Source of the DNA: Piper betle
Lineage: Eukaryota > Streptophyta > Magnoliopsida > Piperales > Piperaceae
Direction of reading: 5' to 3'
DNA length: 64,000 bases
Assembly (NCBI GenBank): GCA_033002965.1
Contig: JAURVB010013825.1
Span: forward strand, 17,895 to 81,894
Position numbers and translations under genes: made by a program. Under the pieces are notes generated by a model that saw only the letters and a list, made by a program, of their open reading frames with translations, ran no database searches and was not told the origin of the DNA. Every line of letters begins with the position of its first letter. The stretch's first letter is position 1. This document shows positions 35,018 through 47,324 of this stretch, piece by piece.

Positions 35018-37961
35018 TAGTGACCGTGTCTGGTTGCCCAAATTCTGTTTGCGACCTATCTGCTACCTGTCCTGGCTACTAGCACATGACACGCCGTCGG
35101 CCACCCAGCACACCCAGCCTTGGTCCAGCATCTGCGTACGCCACCCCGTCCAGCTCTTCAGCCCGAGCCCGGTTCAGCTGTTTTCCTGACCCGACCCGGT
35201 CCGGACGAGCAACTCTTCATTTCGGTGTTTATTTAAGTGCTCTTCCACACCTCATATTGACGTGAAATTTGGTATTTTACCTAATTTCGACGTTCTGAAC
35301 ACAGTGGGGAGGTCCATTTTCACATCCGAGCATCAAAAATACCAGTTTTGAGCTTTGGAAGACATGCAACACTAGGAATCGACAAATTAAAATGACAAAA
35401 AATTCACTAAGTTTTGTAATTTGTACAAGAACAGAAAATTAATGAATTGTAAGTATTAATCTCATCGTGAACTGATTTAGGGATTCGAATTGAATCCTAA
35501 GGAATCACTTAAAAAATCTTGTGTGTTTATTTCTTGTTTGTGGCATTTTATTTTTCTTTTACTCGCATGGTTTCTTTAAGTGATAAGGGCACCTCGGTTC
35601 CACCGAACTCACTTATCTAACTCAACATGAAGAGAGGTGTGATCACGGAACAAATCCGTGCCCCAACATATATATATATATTTATTAAGCCATAGTTTGA
35701 GGATGAGAGCAATAATTTTTATAATTTGGTTTATGCCATGGTAACTCATAATTTTTTAATAGTCGGGCCCTCTAACTAAATTAATCCCTTTAGATTTTGG
35801 TTTTTAGTTTAATTTATAATTTTTTTCCAAAATTAGATTATTATGTATTAGAAACTTCCTCAATTTGACCAACATTTATTTAAATATTAACTATATCTAA
35901 TAAAATATTTTATTTATAATTTGAACCAAATATATCCAATATCTTCTATGATAATATTTAAAGAGTTAGCCTTGTTAATGGATCCTAAAAATTTTAATGA
36001 AAGAGAAAATATAAAAAATGGTCATTAATTGATGGATGGTAAAACATTTTAGCCATGCCTCTTTACTTCAAACTATAAAACTTTGCAAGGTCATAAGCCA
36101 AATCCGACCACCGTTGGCCCTAGTGGCCCAAATATCTCAGTCAAGGGTCAAGCTCAAATTCAACCACCATTGGCAAGAGGAAGGCCCAAATTTGGGGCTT
36201 TCCAATTGGTGGTGATAGCGAAATTCAGGATCTAAACCTCATGTTGTCGTGATGGTTGTCCAATTTTGGCCGCGGACTTCAATTTCGAACAAAGACCATT
36301 TGTATAACTTTATGTGTAGAAAAAAGGTCAAACTCAAACACTTTGCCACACAGTGACAAGTGGCAAATATTCCTTAGAGTGTTTTACCAAGAAAATTAAA
36401 TTTATTAAATTAATTAATCATCCCAACGTTCCGACTAGTTAATAATTAGAACTTCATTCTGACTAATTCCCTAATCTAACTACCGGGTAGATTTACACTC
36501 CTAAATCTAATGAACAATTTCACATACATTAAACACCTAGGATGATTTGATAAATTCATCTACCTTCTATCGTGCTGACAACATAAATAACATAATTGGA
36601 TTCACAAATCACCAAAATTATTGGAATTCCCTAACAAGTAATAACAATATCACAACATGCAAATCTGATCAATCCAACTTTTCTTAATCAGCAAGATCTC
36701 AAAGGCAAAGATTTTGCTCTGTAAAATAGACGGCAGAGATTTTACAAAAAAATATTGACACCAATCCTTCCCTTCCAAATTTAAATCCTACAACAACAAA
36801 ATGACACACAAACAAAAAAGTCAACAAACAAACAGTTAGAACTTTCTATCAATTTACTCAATCAGTTGTTTCACTGCACCCATCAAACCATTTGCTAATT
36901 CTGCATTAGTTTCAATCCATTGTCAGAGTTAAGCTAAGATGTAGAATATGATGAGAAGGTAATTTCATCAATCCAACTTCTCAAACGATTGGCTCATTGT
37001 CAAAGAGAAACAAAAAATGTGAAACAGGATGAGAAGTTAATCAGAGGCATACACATCCAACAAAATTAGCCAGATCTAAGAGTGAAAGATTTTACCAAGA
37101 AATCTCAAACACCAATCCACATCCCCTTCAAATCAAATTCTACAGCAACAACAAAATTAGCCAGACCCAAAAGCCAAAAATTTTACAAGAAATCTCAAAC
37201 ACCAAAGATTTTACAGAGAAATCTCAACACCAATCCACTTCCATCCCTTCCAAATCTAAATCTACAACAACAACAAAATCACACAAAAAAATATTCTAGG
37301 GAGTTAGAACTTAGAACACCTCATCCCTTCCAAATCTAACTTCTAACAGAGGGGGATAAGTGATATTTGATATATAGAGAAAGTTGTATGTAACCACCAG
37401 AAACGGCCAACAGCACATCGAAGGGACTCTGCCCTCATCAGAAAGTTGTATGTGAACACATATTTAATGTTAATAATAATGAAAACAACTCTTGAACTAT
37501 ACTGTAAGAACATAGATATGTGATTTCGCCGGAAAAAATATTGATATATGATGCCATTAATTAAAGATCTTAGGGGCATTTTAGAGGGACATGACTAGCA
37601 AGACATGCTATATTAATATATTTCCTGTTAAACTCGCGGCCCTTCGTCCGGGTTTAGGAGAAAATTGATTTTCTTCTGCAGTTAATAAAATGATTTTCCT
37701 CTGCAGTTAATAAAATGGGAGAATAATTTAAATGGTTATTTGACATGGGAAAATATATAAATGAACGAGTGAAGGACCTCCGAGAATACGAAGTAGTCAG
37801 TGGTGGAGGAAAAAAAACTAGGAGTATTAGGTCTTCCTCATGCTTGAATACTTCCATGCTCGCTGGGCGACCCAGGCCTAAAGAAATTTAAGCAATTTTA
37901 CATAGCTGGGAAATTTAGTGAGTATGAAATTTCAACTGAGATAGACTAATGTTGCAATTTC
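35018..37961. other. Non-coding region, AT-rich, no gene recognised
   Basis: 35018-35230 is still GC-rich and may continue block X. About 35210-35680 ends with 'ccgtgccccaaca' and may be the edge of another LTR element, unproven. There is a (TA)n run at about 35670. 36700-37330 contains three loose repeats of a 'gattttac.agaaatctcaacaccaatcc' motif, related to 16985-17035 in the G1 5' flank. No open frame with a recognisable domain. Confidence 0.45.
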
Positions 37962-38107
37962 AGATGATGAAAAAGAATTTTTTATTGTTTATTTTAATGT
38001 GAAAGTGAGACCAGAGGTTTATGTGCATTGAGTTCTACACGGGAACTGACACATGAATTGGTCAGTCTTTGCTTCAAAATAATTTCCACTTCTTAATTTA
38101 ATGCAGT

Positions 38108-38722
38108 ATGAGCCTATCAATAATAATATATACATCTCAAATATTCGAAATTGGGGACACCAAGTTCGGTGGCAAAGTCCCTTCAAATATAGGGAGCTTG
38201 AGATATCTCACAAACTTGGGCCTTGGTGCTAATCATCTTGGAGATGATAATGATTTTAGGTTTCTGAATTCGTTGGCAAATTACTCCCAATTACATTACC
38301 AGGATTTATATCAAAACTCTTTCAGGGGTCATGCGTCATTCATATCTATTCTTTCTTCAAAATTAAGTTGGTTGGAATTGTCAGATAATAATACACTCTA
38401 CGGTGAACTGCCCCAGATATTGAAAATTTTGTGGGCTTGCAACGTGAAGCTTTCTCAGATGAAAATACTCAGTTTATCTACAAATATTCTTCATGGAATA
38501 ATTCTACCTTCCATTTGCAAGGGAAGCAAGTTGCTTCGACTGTTCCTAGCTGATAAAAATTTAGAGGGTAGCATACCATCCAGGGAGTGTGACAAACTGC
38601 TTGCATTGCAAATATCAATGAACAACCTTAGTGGTTGCATACCAAAAGAGCTTTTCACAATTTCTTCATTGTCAATTTTTTTAGATATTTCTCACAATTT
38701 GCTAAATGGAACTTCTATTTAA
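38108..38722 (+). pseudogene. G3: LRR-only receptor fragment (204 codons open)
   Basis: Corresponds to LRRs 10-18 of G1: it opens with GGKVPSNIGSLRYLTNLGLG and ends ELFTISSLSIFLDISHNLLNGT. It is open throughout but has irregular repeats (an insertion/deletion around LPQILKILWACNVKL) and no signal peptide, transmembrane segment or kinase. It is duplicated as G5. A 'taatgcag' acceptor-like sequence precedes the ATG region. Most likely it is a relic; a translated truncated LRR protein cannot be excluded. Confidence 0.8.
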
Positions 38723-39533
38723 ATAACCGATTCCAATTTTTTTAATGGTCCTCAAGTCGAAGAGATGCCGGTCTACATCTTCCTTCTGGAAAGGCATCTT
38801 TGGGCCCCACTTAAAACATGGTTCACGTCAGGCTGCATGATAGGCGGGTCCCAGCTCCTTGTGCCCATAAAAATCATTCAATTTTAAATATTTTTTGTAT
38901 GTTTTATTGTATTTTAATTGTTTGTTTTTCCCAATTTTAATTTTATATTAATATTGAGATTTTTTATTAAAAAAAGTAGATAGTAAGGTGATATACTCGA
39001 TGACGCGGTTAAAATTGGCCATGTTATCTCTATTTTTTTAACCTTGATTACGTGGTTAAAAGAGTAAGGATGAATATTATGAGTTGGCTTCATAATCGAT
39101 TATTTTATTTGTTACTAAAAAAGCTGAATCATGTCAAAGTCAGGAAGATTTGTAATCTGTCAGCAGTATAGAGTTGGTAAGGACTTGATTTGACTTCGCC
39201 GTGCTCGAAACTTTGAGGGTTCCACACGCTTTGTAGAACCACACGAGGAACACTTCCTCGACTACAAAAGCATATGAGATCCATCTTCACTCGAAGCAAT
39301 GAAAAAAGTGAATTATGTAATAGTAAGGAAGACTTGAACCAGGCCTTCACCTTGCTTAAAACTTTCCATGTTCCACACGCTTTGCAGAAACATATGAGCA
39401 ACCTCAACAAAGAGAAATGATAATGCAACCTCATAGAAGGGGAAAGTTGTCATTGCCGATACGTTACATGACTTGCACAGGAGAATGTTACTTCAACCGT
39501 CTACACATCTTACTCTATTCATTATAACTTCTC
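38723..39533 (+). other. Spacer and upstream region of G4
   Basis: Paralogous to 46060-47250. It contains a roughly 180-bp partial internal duplication (39180-39320 / 39325-39410), with repeated 'gttccacacgctttg.agaa' and 'catcttcact.gaagcaatg' motifs, i.e. part of the transcription-start region copied upstream. No coding sequence. Confidence 0.6.
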
Positions 39534-39543
39534 TATATATAAC
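39534..39543 (+). promoter_or_regulatory. TATA box of G4
   Basis: TATATATAAC lies 52 bp upstream of the G4 ATG, preceded by 'gtctacacatctta' (39500), the same arrangement as in G1. Confidence 0.6.
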
Positions 39544-39594
39544 TGCAGCCTACATCAGTATTATACATCTTCACTTGAAGCAATGCAAATAATT

Positions 39595-42500
39595 ATGGGC
39601 TTTGTTCAATATGCTTTCTTCCTTCTTTTTTCTTCTCCACTTTCAGTGTATTGTCTTCAGTGGCATTATTCTTGAGCAATGACACTGACAGGGCTGCACT
39701 GCTGCAATTCAAGGCTGCATTTGGTAGCAGCTCCGACCATGTTCTAAGGTCATGGAATGACACCACCCATTTCTGCAATTGGGAAGGGATCACCTGTGGG
39801 CATCGGCACCAAAGAGTGAGGCTCATAGACCTGCATGGTCTTGGCTTGGAAGGGACCATCCCTCCTTATCTTGGGAACCTTAGCTTTCTAAGAGGGATCA
39901 ACTTGAATTACAAAAAGTTCCATGGCCAAATTCCTCCCCAGCTTGGTCTACTCCACAGGCTTGAGGATTTAAACCTGAGTTACAACTCACTCGCAGGACA
40001 GATTCCAATCAACATATCCCATTGTTCAAATCTGAGGGTCCTTAATCTTGGTAGAAACCAGCTATTGGGTCCAATTCACGCTCAACTCACCACCTTCCCA
40101 AAGCTTCTTGTGATGGGTCTTATTAAAAATGGATTTAATGGGATTATACGACCCCCTCGATGGGTAACCTGACCACTCTTCGACATCTGCGTCTTGCATT
40201 TAACAATCTAACCGGTCAAATTCACCATACCCTGGGAAGAATGAAAAGTTTAAAAGTACTAATTCTATCATCAAACTCTCTCTTTGGAACAATACCCCAC
40301 TCTGTTTATAACATTTCCTCTTTGACAACAATTTCTCTTAACAATAATCAACTCCAAGGAAACCTTCCCATGAACATGGGACTGGCTCTGGCGAATCTTG
40401 AAATGTTTGCTGCAACAAGTAACCGCCTTGTAGGCTTTGTTCCAATTTCTTTGTCCAATGCTTCACAACTGCAAGTATTTCTAATCGGCGAAAACAGGTT
40501 CAGTGGCACAGTCCCTAAAAATATAGGGAACTTGAGATATCTCACAAACTTGGGGCTATGGGATAATCACCTTAGAAATGATGACCATTTAAATTTTCTG
40601 GATTCGTTGGCAAATTGCTCTGAGTTAGCTTACCTGAGTGTATATGAAAACTCTTTCACGGGACGGATATCATCCATATCCAATCTTTCTTCTAAATTTG
40701 TAGGGCTGGATTTGTCAGCAAACAGATTCTATGGCAACCTGCCCCAAAATTTTGGAAATTTGGTGGGATTACAATTCCTCAATATACAAACTAACTCTTT
40801 GACAGGTAATATTCCGCCACGTATTGGGATGCTTTCTGAACTGGCAACGCTTAGCTTGTCTGTGAATAATCTTCATGGAGGAATTCCACCTTCCATTTGC
40901 AATGGAAGCAACTTTCTTGAATTGTACCTAGCTGATAACAAGTTAGAGGGTCAAATACCATCTAGTATAGGGAAATGCAACAAACTACTTACATTGCAAA
41001 TATTAGGAAACAACCTCGACGGTAGCATACCCAAAGAGCTTTTCACAATTTCTTCCTTGTCCATTTTTTTAGATATTTCTGACAATTTTCTAAATGGAAC
41101 ATTACCCATAGAAATTTCAAATTGGAAGAATTTAGGGATTCTTTCCGTCAGCAACAATAGATTGATTGGCGAGATTCCTAGCTCTTTAGGATCTTGTACA
41201 AGCTTGGAGAGCCTCTATCTACAAGGTAATTTTTTCCAAGGAAGCATTCCTGTGTCTCTTGCGAATGTAAAAAACCTACAAAAAATAGACTTTTCAGAAA
41301 ACAATCTTTCAGGTCCCATTCCAATCTTTCTTGGGGAACTAAAATCGTTGGAGAACCTTAACTTGTCATTCAATAACTTCGAGGGAGTTGTTCCTAACAA
41401 GGGAGTCTTTCAAAATGCAAGTAGAGTAGACTTGAAGGGGAACAAACTGCTCTGTGCTGGTCCTCTCATTCATCATTTACAAGCATGTGCAACAGAAGTC
41501 TATGGTAAAAAAAAGCCCATAATTATGCATGTGATAATCCCATTGTTATGCTGCTCATTCATCTTCTCCCTCTCGTGTTTCATGGGTGTTCATTAATGGA
41601 GAAAAAAATCAAAGAAGGAGATACCATCTACACCCATTCTTGGTGAGAATCATCGAAAAGTCTCATACGAGAATTTGATGACGGCAACCAATGGAGTTCT
41701 CATCCCAAAGTTTGGTAGGTGTGGGAAGATATGGGACAGTGTATAAAGGAGAACTGGAACAACATGGAACCGTTGTTGCAATCAAGGTGTTAAACCATCA
41801 ATTGCATGGAGCAGCTAAGACATTCAGTGCCGAATGCAAAGCCTTGAGAAACATCAAGCATCGCAATCTTGTGAAGATTATAACGTCCTGTTCAAGCATA
41901 GACCATCGAGGCAATGACTTCAAAGCTTTGGTGTTTGAGTTTATTCCTAATGGGAGCTTGGAGTCTCGGCTATATAAATCACCCAACCCAGAGCAAACAT
42001 TAGAACATCTGAATTTAATTCAAAGGCTAAATGTGGCCATTGATGCAGCTTCAGCACTGGATTATCTTCATAATCAGTGCCATGATTCAAACATTCATTG
42101 TGACTTGAAGCCAAGCAATATTCTTCTTGACGATGAAATGGTAGCACATGTTGGTGATTTTGGATTGGCTAAGTTTGTCAATGTGGGTCCAAATAATCCA
42201 TCCCAAGGTGGAAGTAGTTCAATGGCAATCAAGGGAACCATTGGGTATGTTCCTCCAGGTAATCATATTTCTTCTAATCAAGACATTTTCTTTTTTCTAT
42301 TTCCCTTCCAACTTGTTGATTGGTATTAATAGTAAGATGGTTGACTTGCAGAGTATGGTATAGGAGGCGAGATATCCACAAGGGGAGATGTGTATAGTTA
42401 CGGAGTTGTTCTGCTTGAGTTGTTTATCGGAAAGAGGCCAACTGATGAGGTTTCACTTAAAGGATTAAGCATCCATGAATATGTGAAGCAAGCTTTTCCT

Positions 42501-42707
42501 CGACAAGTTGCAGAGATAGTTGATCCTAAACTCGTTCCCGATGAGGTTCACAACCATGGCGATACAATGGAATGTTTAGTGACGATTCGTCAAGTTGGAA
42601 TAGCTTGCACAATGATGTCATCCCATGAACGTCCAACAATCAATGTTGTGCTCAAAGATGTTCATGCAGCTCGAAGCTCCTTTCTTCGTTACAATAACTT
42701 AATTTGA
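39595..42707 (+). pseudogene. G4: full-length LRR receptor kinase, inactivated
   Basis: Homologous from end to end with G1. ATG at 39595; exon 1 would end at 42258, the intron is 42259-42351 (GTAATC...TTGCAG) and exon 2 is 42352-42707. Lesions: a 2-nt deletion in the signal-peptide region (about 39632); a frame change near 40150-40160 between LRRs; Tyr to TAA just after the transmembrane segment (41594-41596); and a one-base insertion (about 41694) at the start of the kinase. The kinase itself reads open (41691-42258) with GVGRYGTV, VAIK and HCDLKPSN. The LRR frames 39651-40172 and 40160-41596 are otherwise well preserved, so inactivation looks recent. Confidence 0.9.
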
Positions 42708-43468
42708 TGAAACAAACAAACAGTGGGTCGCGTGGTGCTTGTTGATTTATTATCTTCTCTCATCTTTATTTATTTTCAATTTTTATGTCATCATTCCAAC
42801 ATAAGTTACAACTTCATTAGGCTGTATTTTAAGGATTTTGTCTAATATGCCTTGCCATGACAAAATCACAACTCAAATAGTTTAATTTAATGGACACAAG
42901 ATTTTATTATGAGAAGCCCGTGTCAAAACTTTCTCATGGCTTTGCTACACTGCTTTGACACGGGAGGCCATGACAAATATTTTGTCATGGTTTCGTGCAT
43001 GTTGTCGTGACAAATTTCCCTTGACAAGTTTAGGGGAGGAGGCCTCCTTATTTTGTTTCACAATGTTCCTCATCTTTCTTCTCTTCCATGATCATCTTCT
43101 CCCAAAACGTGCAGAAATTTCTTTTCCCCGATGCAACCAAGACTATGTACAAGTGATTAAGATGTTTTATGTAAAAATTTGAGGGGTGGAACCGAAAAAA
43201 GTCATTGGTTGGTTGGTGACACAGGATGACCATGTAACTTGTTTCTTTGTACTTAGCTTCCACTCTTAGAGTTCTTCAGGAACAATAGATTGCTATTCGA
43301 CTTCTTCCAAATTTTGTGGTAAGGCTTCATTTTTGAACTTCCTGAAGTGGCCAAGCCTACAAGACATTCTTGATTCCCTTAAGGCATCCCGTATTTGCTT
43401 GACTTCAAGTTAGGCTATTTCCAACATCCTCGTTTACATCCGTGCATATATAAATTACAGATTGTTTG
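42708..43468 (+). other. 3' flank of G4 with conserved module (copy 2)
   Basis: Carries the 'agaagcccgtgtcaaaac' region and the conserved module (43018-43240) also seen after G1, G8 and G9. It lacks the TRIM found after G1. A minus-strand frame (43263-43048) is repeated after G8 and G9 (56340-56149, 62755-62564). It follows from the conserved DNA and no protein family is recognised. Confidence 0.55.
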
Positions 43469-43952
43469 TGTTAATATTTGTAATTATATGAATGATATAT
43501 AGCTCATTGTCACACTCGGAATAATAAAGGAAACTCGAAATACCAACAAAGATGATTGTTTGTTGTTCCATTGAGGATGAATGGTCTCAAAGCTTCTTTA
43601 TAAATTGAGTTTCATTTGCCTTATTCTAAAAACAAGTCAAACAAAGAAAGACAAGACAAGAGGAAAGAAAAAGAGAAGAGATATAAAGATAAAAAGAAGG
43701 GGAAAATATTATTCAAGAGTTTAATCTTATATGGAATATTGAGAGAGAGAAATCTTGTAATCTCAATAGTATAGGTTGAGTGAGTAATCTTCTTGTATAT
43801 CTCTATATGTTTAATGACTATAATATTTGGTTGAAGTAGTGAACTTTTCGTTGTTGTCCCGAGGTTTTGTTTTATCATATTTCTCAGGCATATTTTTCCC
43901 ATACTTGTGTTCGTTGTTGTTGATCTCCAATTTTTGGGGATTTTTCTCAACA
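43469..43952 (+). mobile_element. Copia LTR (plus strand) of the same family as 29.8-33.9 kb
   Basis: TGTTAATATTTG (43469) to TTTCTCAACA (43952), 484 bp. It is followed by 'attggcatcgtctgtggga' in the primer-binding-site position and a gag start at 44009. Confidence 0.8.
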
Positions 43953-44008
43953 ATTGGCATCGTCTGTGGGAACTTTCATTCAATCGGATCTTGATTTGAG
44001 TGGAAGTC

Positions 44009-44104
44009 ATGGTAGACACTTCCAACATTGGGAAAATTGAGAAATTTGATGGAACAAATTATTAATGGTGGAGGATGCAGATTGAGGATCATCTATATGA
44101 GAAG
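44009..44104 (+). pseudogene. Copia gag N-terminus, interrupted
   Basis: ATG GTA GAC... gives MVDTSNIGKIEKFDGTNY followed by an in-frame TAA where the family has Gln. It continues WWRMQIEDHLYEK to 44104, where an unrelated LTR-like block begins. Confidence 0.75.
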
Positions 44105-45314
44105 TGTCGGGGCTATTCTATGGCAAAATTTTTCGTTCACCAAACACGCACCGCACGGCGTATTTCCTTCCCGAAAACACTAGCCTTCCACAAGTTACGC
44201 AATCTAGAATGCACTCCCGGAAGCAAACTCCCAAACACTACTCCTTGTGTTCGGTCACAACTCCTAGCACCAAGGTTTACCAATCACAATATCGGCAAAT
44301 GTCTCCACCCAATACTGCTGCACCACTCAGCCCTTCTCTCGATCACGCGTGCTTGATCATGCCACAAGCACCAATACAGAGTTCTTAGTAGCTGTTTCGA
44401 GAACCAAGCAGCACAACCACAACAACTGCCCGATCACCCCAAATACTAGTATCCGTATAAGGGGTGTGCCATCTACCCTAGCTTGTCTCAACAATGTCCT
44501 CGTAACGATGGCCTTGTAAACTTCGACCAGGACCCGGCTACAGAAGTTCCTTGTCTAAAACGACAATCAACAAGCAAAACACAGAGATACGGAAAACACT
44601 CCCAACCTTATATTATTCACCAAATACAATGATTACAAGTACTCTACCTAACCTCAAGCACTTGCTTGGCCTGTGGGCAGCCCCCCACCAGCCTTGCCCC
44701 AATGCTACCTAACCTCACAAAGGGACTAGAGAATTGCTATCACACAAGCAACCCTCTCGACACAACCCCAAGTCTTCCCCCACGGTCGACTTGTTACATG
44801 CAATTCTATCGAACAAGACAAAGTATGTAGGCTGCGGGACTCACAACGTGTACCTTGATTCTGGCAGACCTCCCAATGAAGTTCCAGTCCTTCCTCGTAA
44901 AGAACAAGCTGCAGCAACTCCACGAGTCTCCTTCTCTCTCGGTTATCTCTTCCCTCAATAGATCTCACACTATTCCTCTCAATGGCTTCTCTGCACAATA
45001 AGGTGTCCTTCTTTCTCCTTCTTTCCACAAGAGGTCGTTATCCTCTTATATAGGCATTCAACTCCCTGTATATCTTCAACCCTAGAAGATATTCTCTAGA
45101 TTCGTTAACGCATCCATCTCCATGCTTATCCAAATCCTTAGTTGCAATATTCTGTTCGTGATTAGCCATAGGATATCATAATGATTATCCATAGGATAAC
45201 ATAATCTTTCCCCAAGATATGATCCATGCTTATCTCCACGAACCAGGCACAAATCCTTCGGCTGCACCGCTGTTTCGTTGTGAGAGGTATTTGTATTGTT
45301 TTCTGAATAGAGTA
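44105..45314 (-). mobile_element. LTR-like block of another element, inserted in gag
   Basis: About 1.2 kb. The sequence at 44105 starts TGTCGGGG on plus (minus-strand end ...CCCCGACA). The minus strand has a 'cctatataagagg' TATA-like box (about 45055) and downstream T-rich transcript-end-like sequence (about 44560-44620), as expected of an LTR. No TG start was identified at the other end, which abuts segmental duplication unit B. Open frames on both strands (44075-44388, 44726-45028) have no known domain. Confidence 0.45.
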
Positions 45315-45460
45315 AGATGATGAAAAAGAATTTTTTATTGTTTATTTTAATGTGAAAGTGAGACCAGAGGTTTATGTGCATTGAGTTCTACACGGGAACT
45401 GACACATGAATTGGTTAGTCTTTGCTTCAAAATCATTTCCACTTCTTAATTTAATGCAAT

Positions 45461-46056
45461 ATGAGCCTATCTATAATAATATATACATCTCAAATATTCG
45501 AAATTGGGGACACCAAGTTCGGTGGCAAGGTCCCTTTAAATATAGGGAGCTTGAGATATCTCACAAACTTGGGCCTAGGTGCTAATCATCTTGGAGATGA
45601 TAATGATTTTAGGTTTCTGAATTCGTTGGCAAATTACTCCCACTTACATTACCAGGATTAATATCATAACTCTTTAGGGGTCATGCGTCATTCATATCTA
45701 ATCTTTCTTCAAAATTGAGTGGGCTGGAATTGTCAGATAATACATTCTACGGTGAACTGCCCCAGATATTGAAAATTTTGTGGGCTTGCAACGCCGAAGC
45801 TTTCTCAGCTGAAAATACTCAATTTATCTACAAATATTCTTCATGGAATAATTCCACCTTCCATTTGCAATGGAAGCAAGTTGCTTCGACATTTCCTAGT
45901 TGATAACAATTTAGAGGGTAGCATACCATCTAAATTACATTGCACATATCAATGAACAACCATAGTGGTAGCATACCAAAAGAGCTTTTCACAATTTCTT
46001 CCTTATAATTTTTTTAGATATTTCTCACAATTTGCTAAATGGAACTCTGATTTAAA
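45461..46056 (+). pseudogene. G5: LRR-only fragment, decayed copy of G3
   Basis: Opens like G3 (MSLSIIIYTSQIFEIGDTKFGGKVP), but a TAA interrupts at 45659-45661, where a one-base-scale change separates the next repeats. Further frame changes occur before HLQWKQ. A deletion removes part of the LRR between 'accatc' and 'aaattacattgca' (about 45930). Confidence 0.8.
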
Positions 46057-46244
46057 TTATTGATTCCAATTTTTTCAATGGTCCTGAAGTTGAAGAGATG
46101 CCGCCGTCTCCGCCTTCTTTATGGCAAGGCTTCTTTGGGGCCCCACTTAAAACATAGTTCAAGTCAGGGCTGTGTGGCTAAGTCGGGTCCTAGCCCCTTG
46201 TGCCCGCAAAAATCATTCAATTATATATTTTTTTAATGTATTTT

Positions 46245-46785
46245 TTGCTAAGCTACCACAAGAGTTCTTCTAAATGCCCCCCAAATTTTTTTCACTAAAA
46301 ATTTTTTTAAAGTGATATATGAGAAAATAAAAAAGAATAAAAACAGCTTACTCGTGCTGGAACAATGAAAAATAACTTTTTTACTTCTTAAAATTGATTC
46401 CTCATACCCTCTTGCCTTGTTAAATAATATTAGGCAATATGTCGTAGTATATGCGACCTATAATAGATAAATTTTAATTTTTATATAAATATTTATTGAA
46501 TAATAAGATAGATTATAATAATTTAATAGCTTAGATATAAATGTGATTGACTTTAAAGATATATCTTATTTAAATAAATAGATAATTATAATTATTTAAT
46601 TTTTTTAATATATTATTTCAAAAATAATTAAACTGACACTTATTAGTAAAAAATTAAAATTTGAAGTTAATAGGGTTTCGAAACCGTGAACTTCTACCAT
46701 GAAATGTATTTGTGTTGTTTTCATTTTAAGAAATTGATGGTAGCGAGATAAGAACCTAACCCTTTGTAGAGATATTTTTATTGTA
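46245..46785. mobile_element. Insertion specific to unit B, unidentified
   Basis: Roughly 540 bp of very AT-rich DNA present here but absent from the equivalent point of unit A (about 38905). It lies between 'tttttaatgtatttttt' and 'ttattgtattttctaa'. No terminal repeats or coding sequence could be confirmed, so an eroded non-autonomous element is a guess. Confidence 0.35.
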
Positions 46786-47324
46786 TTTTCTAAATATTAG
46801 TGTATTTTAATTGTTTGATTTTCTCAATTTTAATCTCATGTTAGTATTGAGATATCTTTTTATTAATAAGAATAGATAATAAGGTCCTATACTTGATTAC
46901 GCAGTTAAAATGGGCTACATTATCTCTATATTTTAGTCTTGATTACGTGGTCAAAAAATTAGGATGAATATTATGAGTTGGCTTCATAATCAATTATTTA
47001 TTTGTTGCTAAAAATTATATCAAAGTCTCGAAGACTTGTAGTCTGTCAGCAGTGGATTTGTCTTCGCCGTGCTCGAAACTTTGCTTTGTAGAAACACATG
47101 AGGAACACTTCCTCGACTACAAAAGCATATGAGACCCATCTTCACTTGAAGCAATGAAAAAAGTTAATTATGTAATAGTCAGGATGACTTGAACCAGGTC
47201 TTCACCTTGCTTAAAACTTCAACGGTCTACACATCTTACTGTATTCAATATAACTTCTCTATACATACATGACAGTTGCCTACATCAGTATTATCCATCT
47301 TCACTTGAAGCAATGCAAATAATT

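Larger units (their letters stand above)
37962..42800 (+). repeat. Segmental duplication, unit A (LRR fragment G3 + gene G4)
   Basis: Collinear with 45315-50520 (unit B). It starts at 'agatgatgaaaaagaattt' and contains, in the same order, the LRR-only fragment, an 870-bp spacer/promoter and a complete receptor-kinase locus. Unit B has one extra insertion of about 550 bp (46245-46785). Confidence 0.85.

Noticed and set aside
39595..42707. G4 as a functional receptor gene with extra introns
   Set aside because: The lesions lie inside conserved LRR and kinase blocks without splice sites that would restore the frame; the nonsense codon after the membrane span aligns base-for-base with Tyr in G1.
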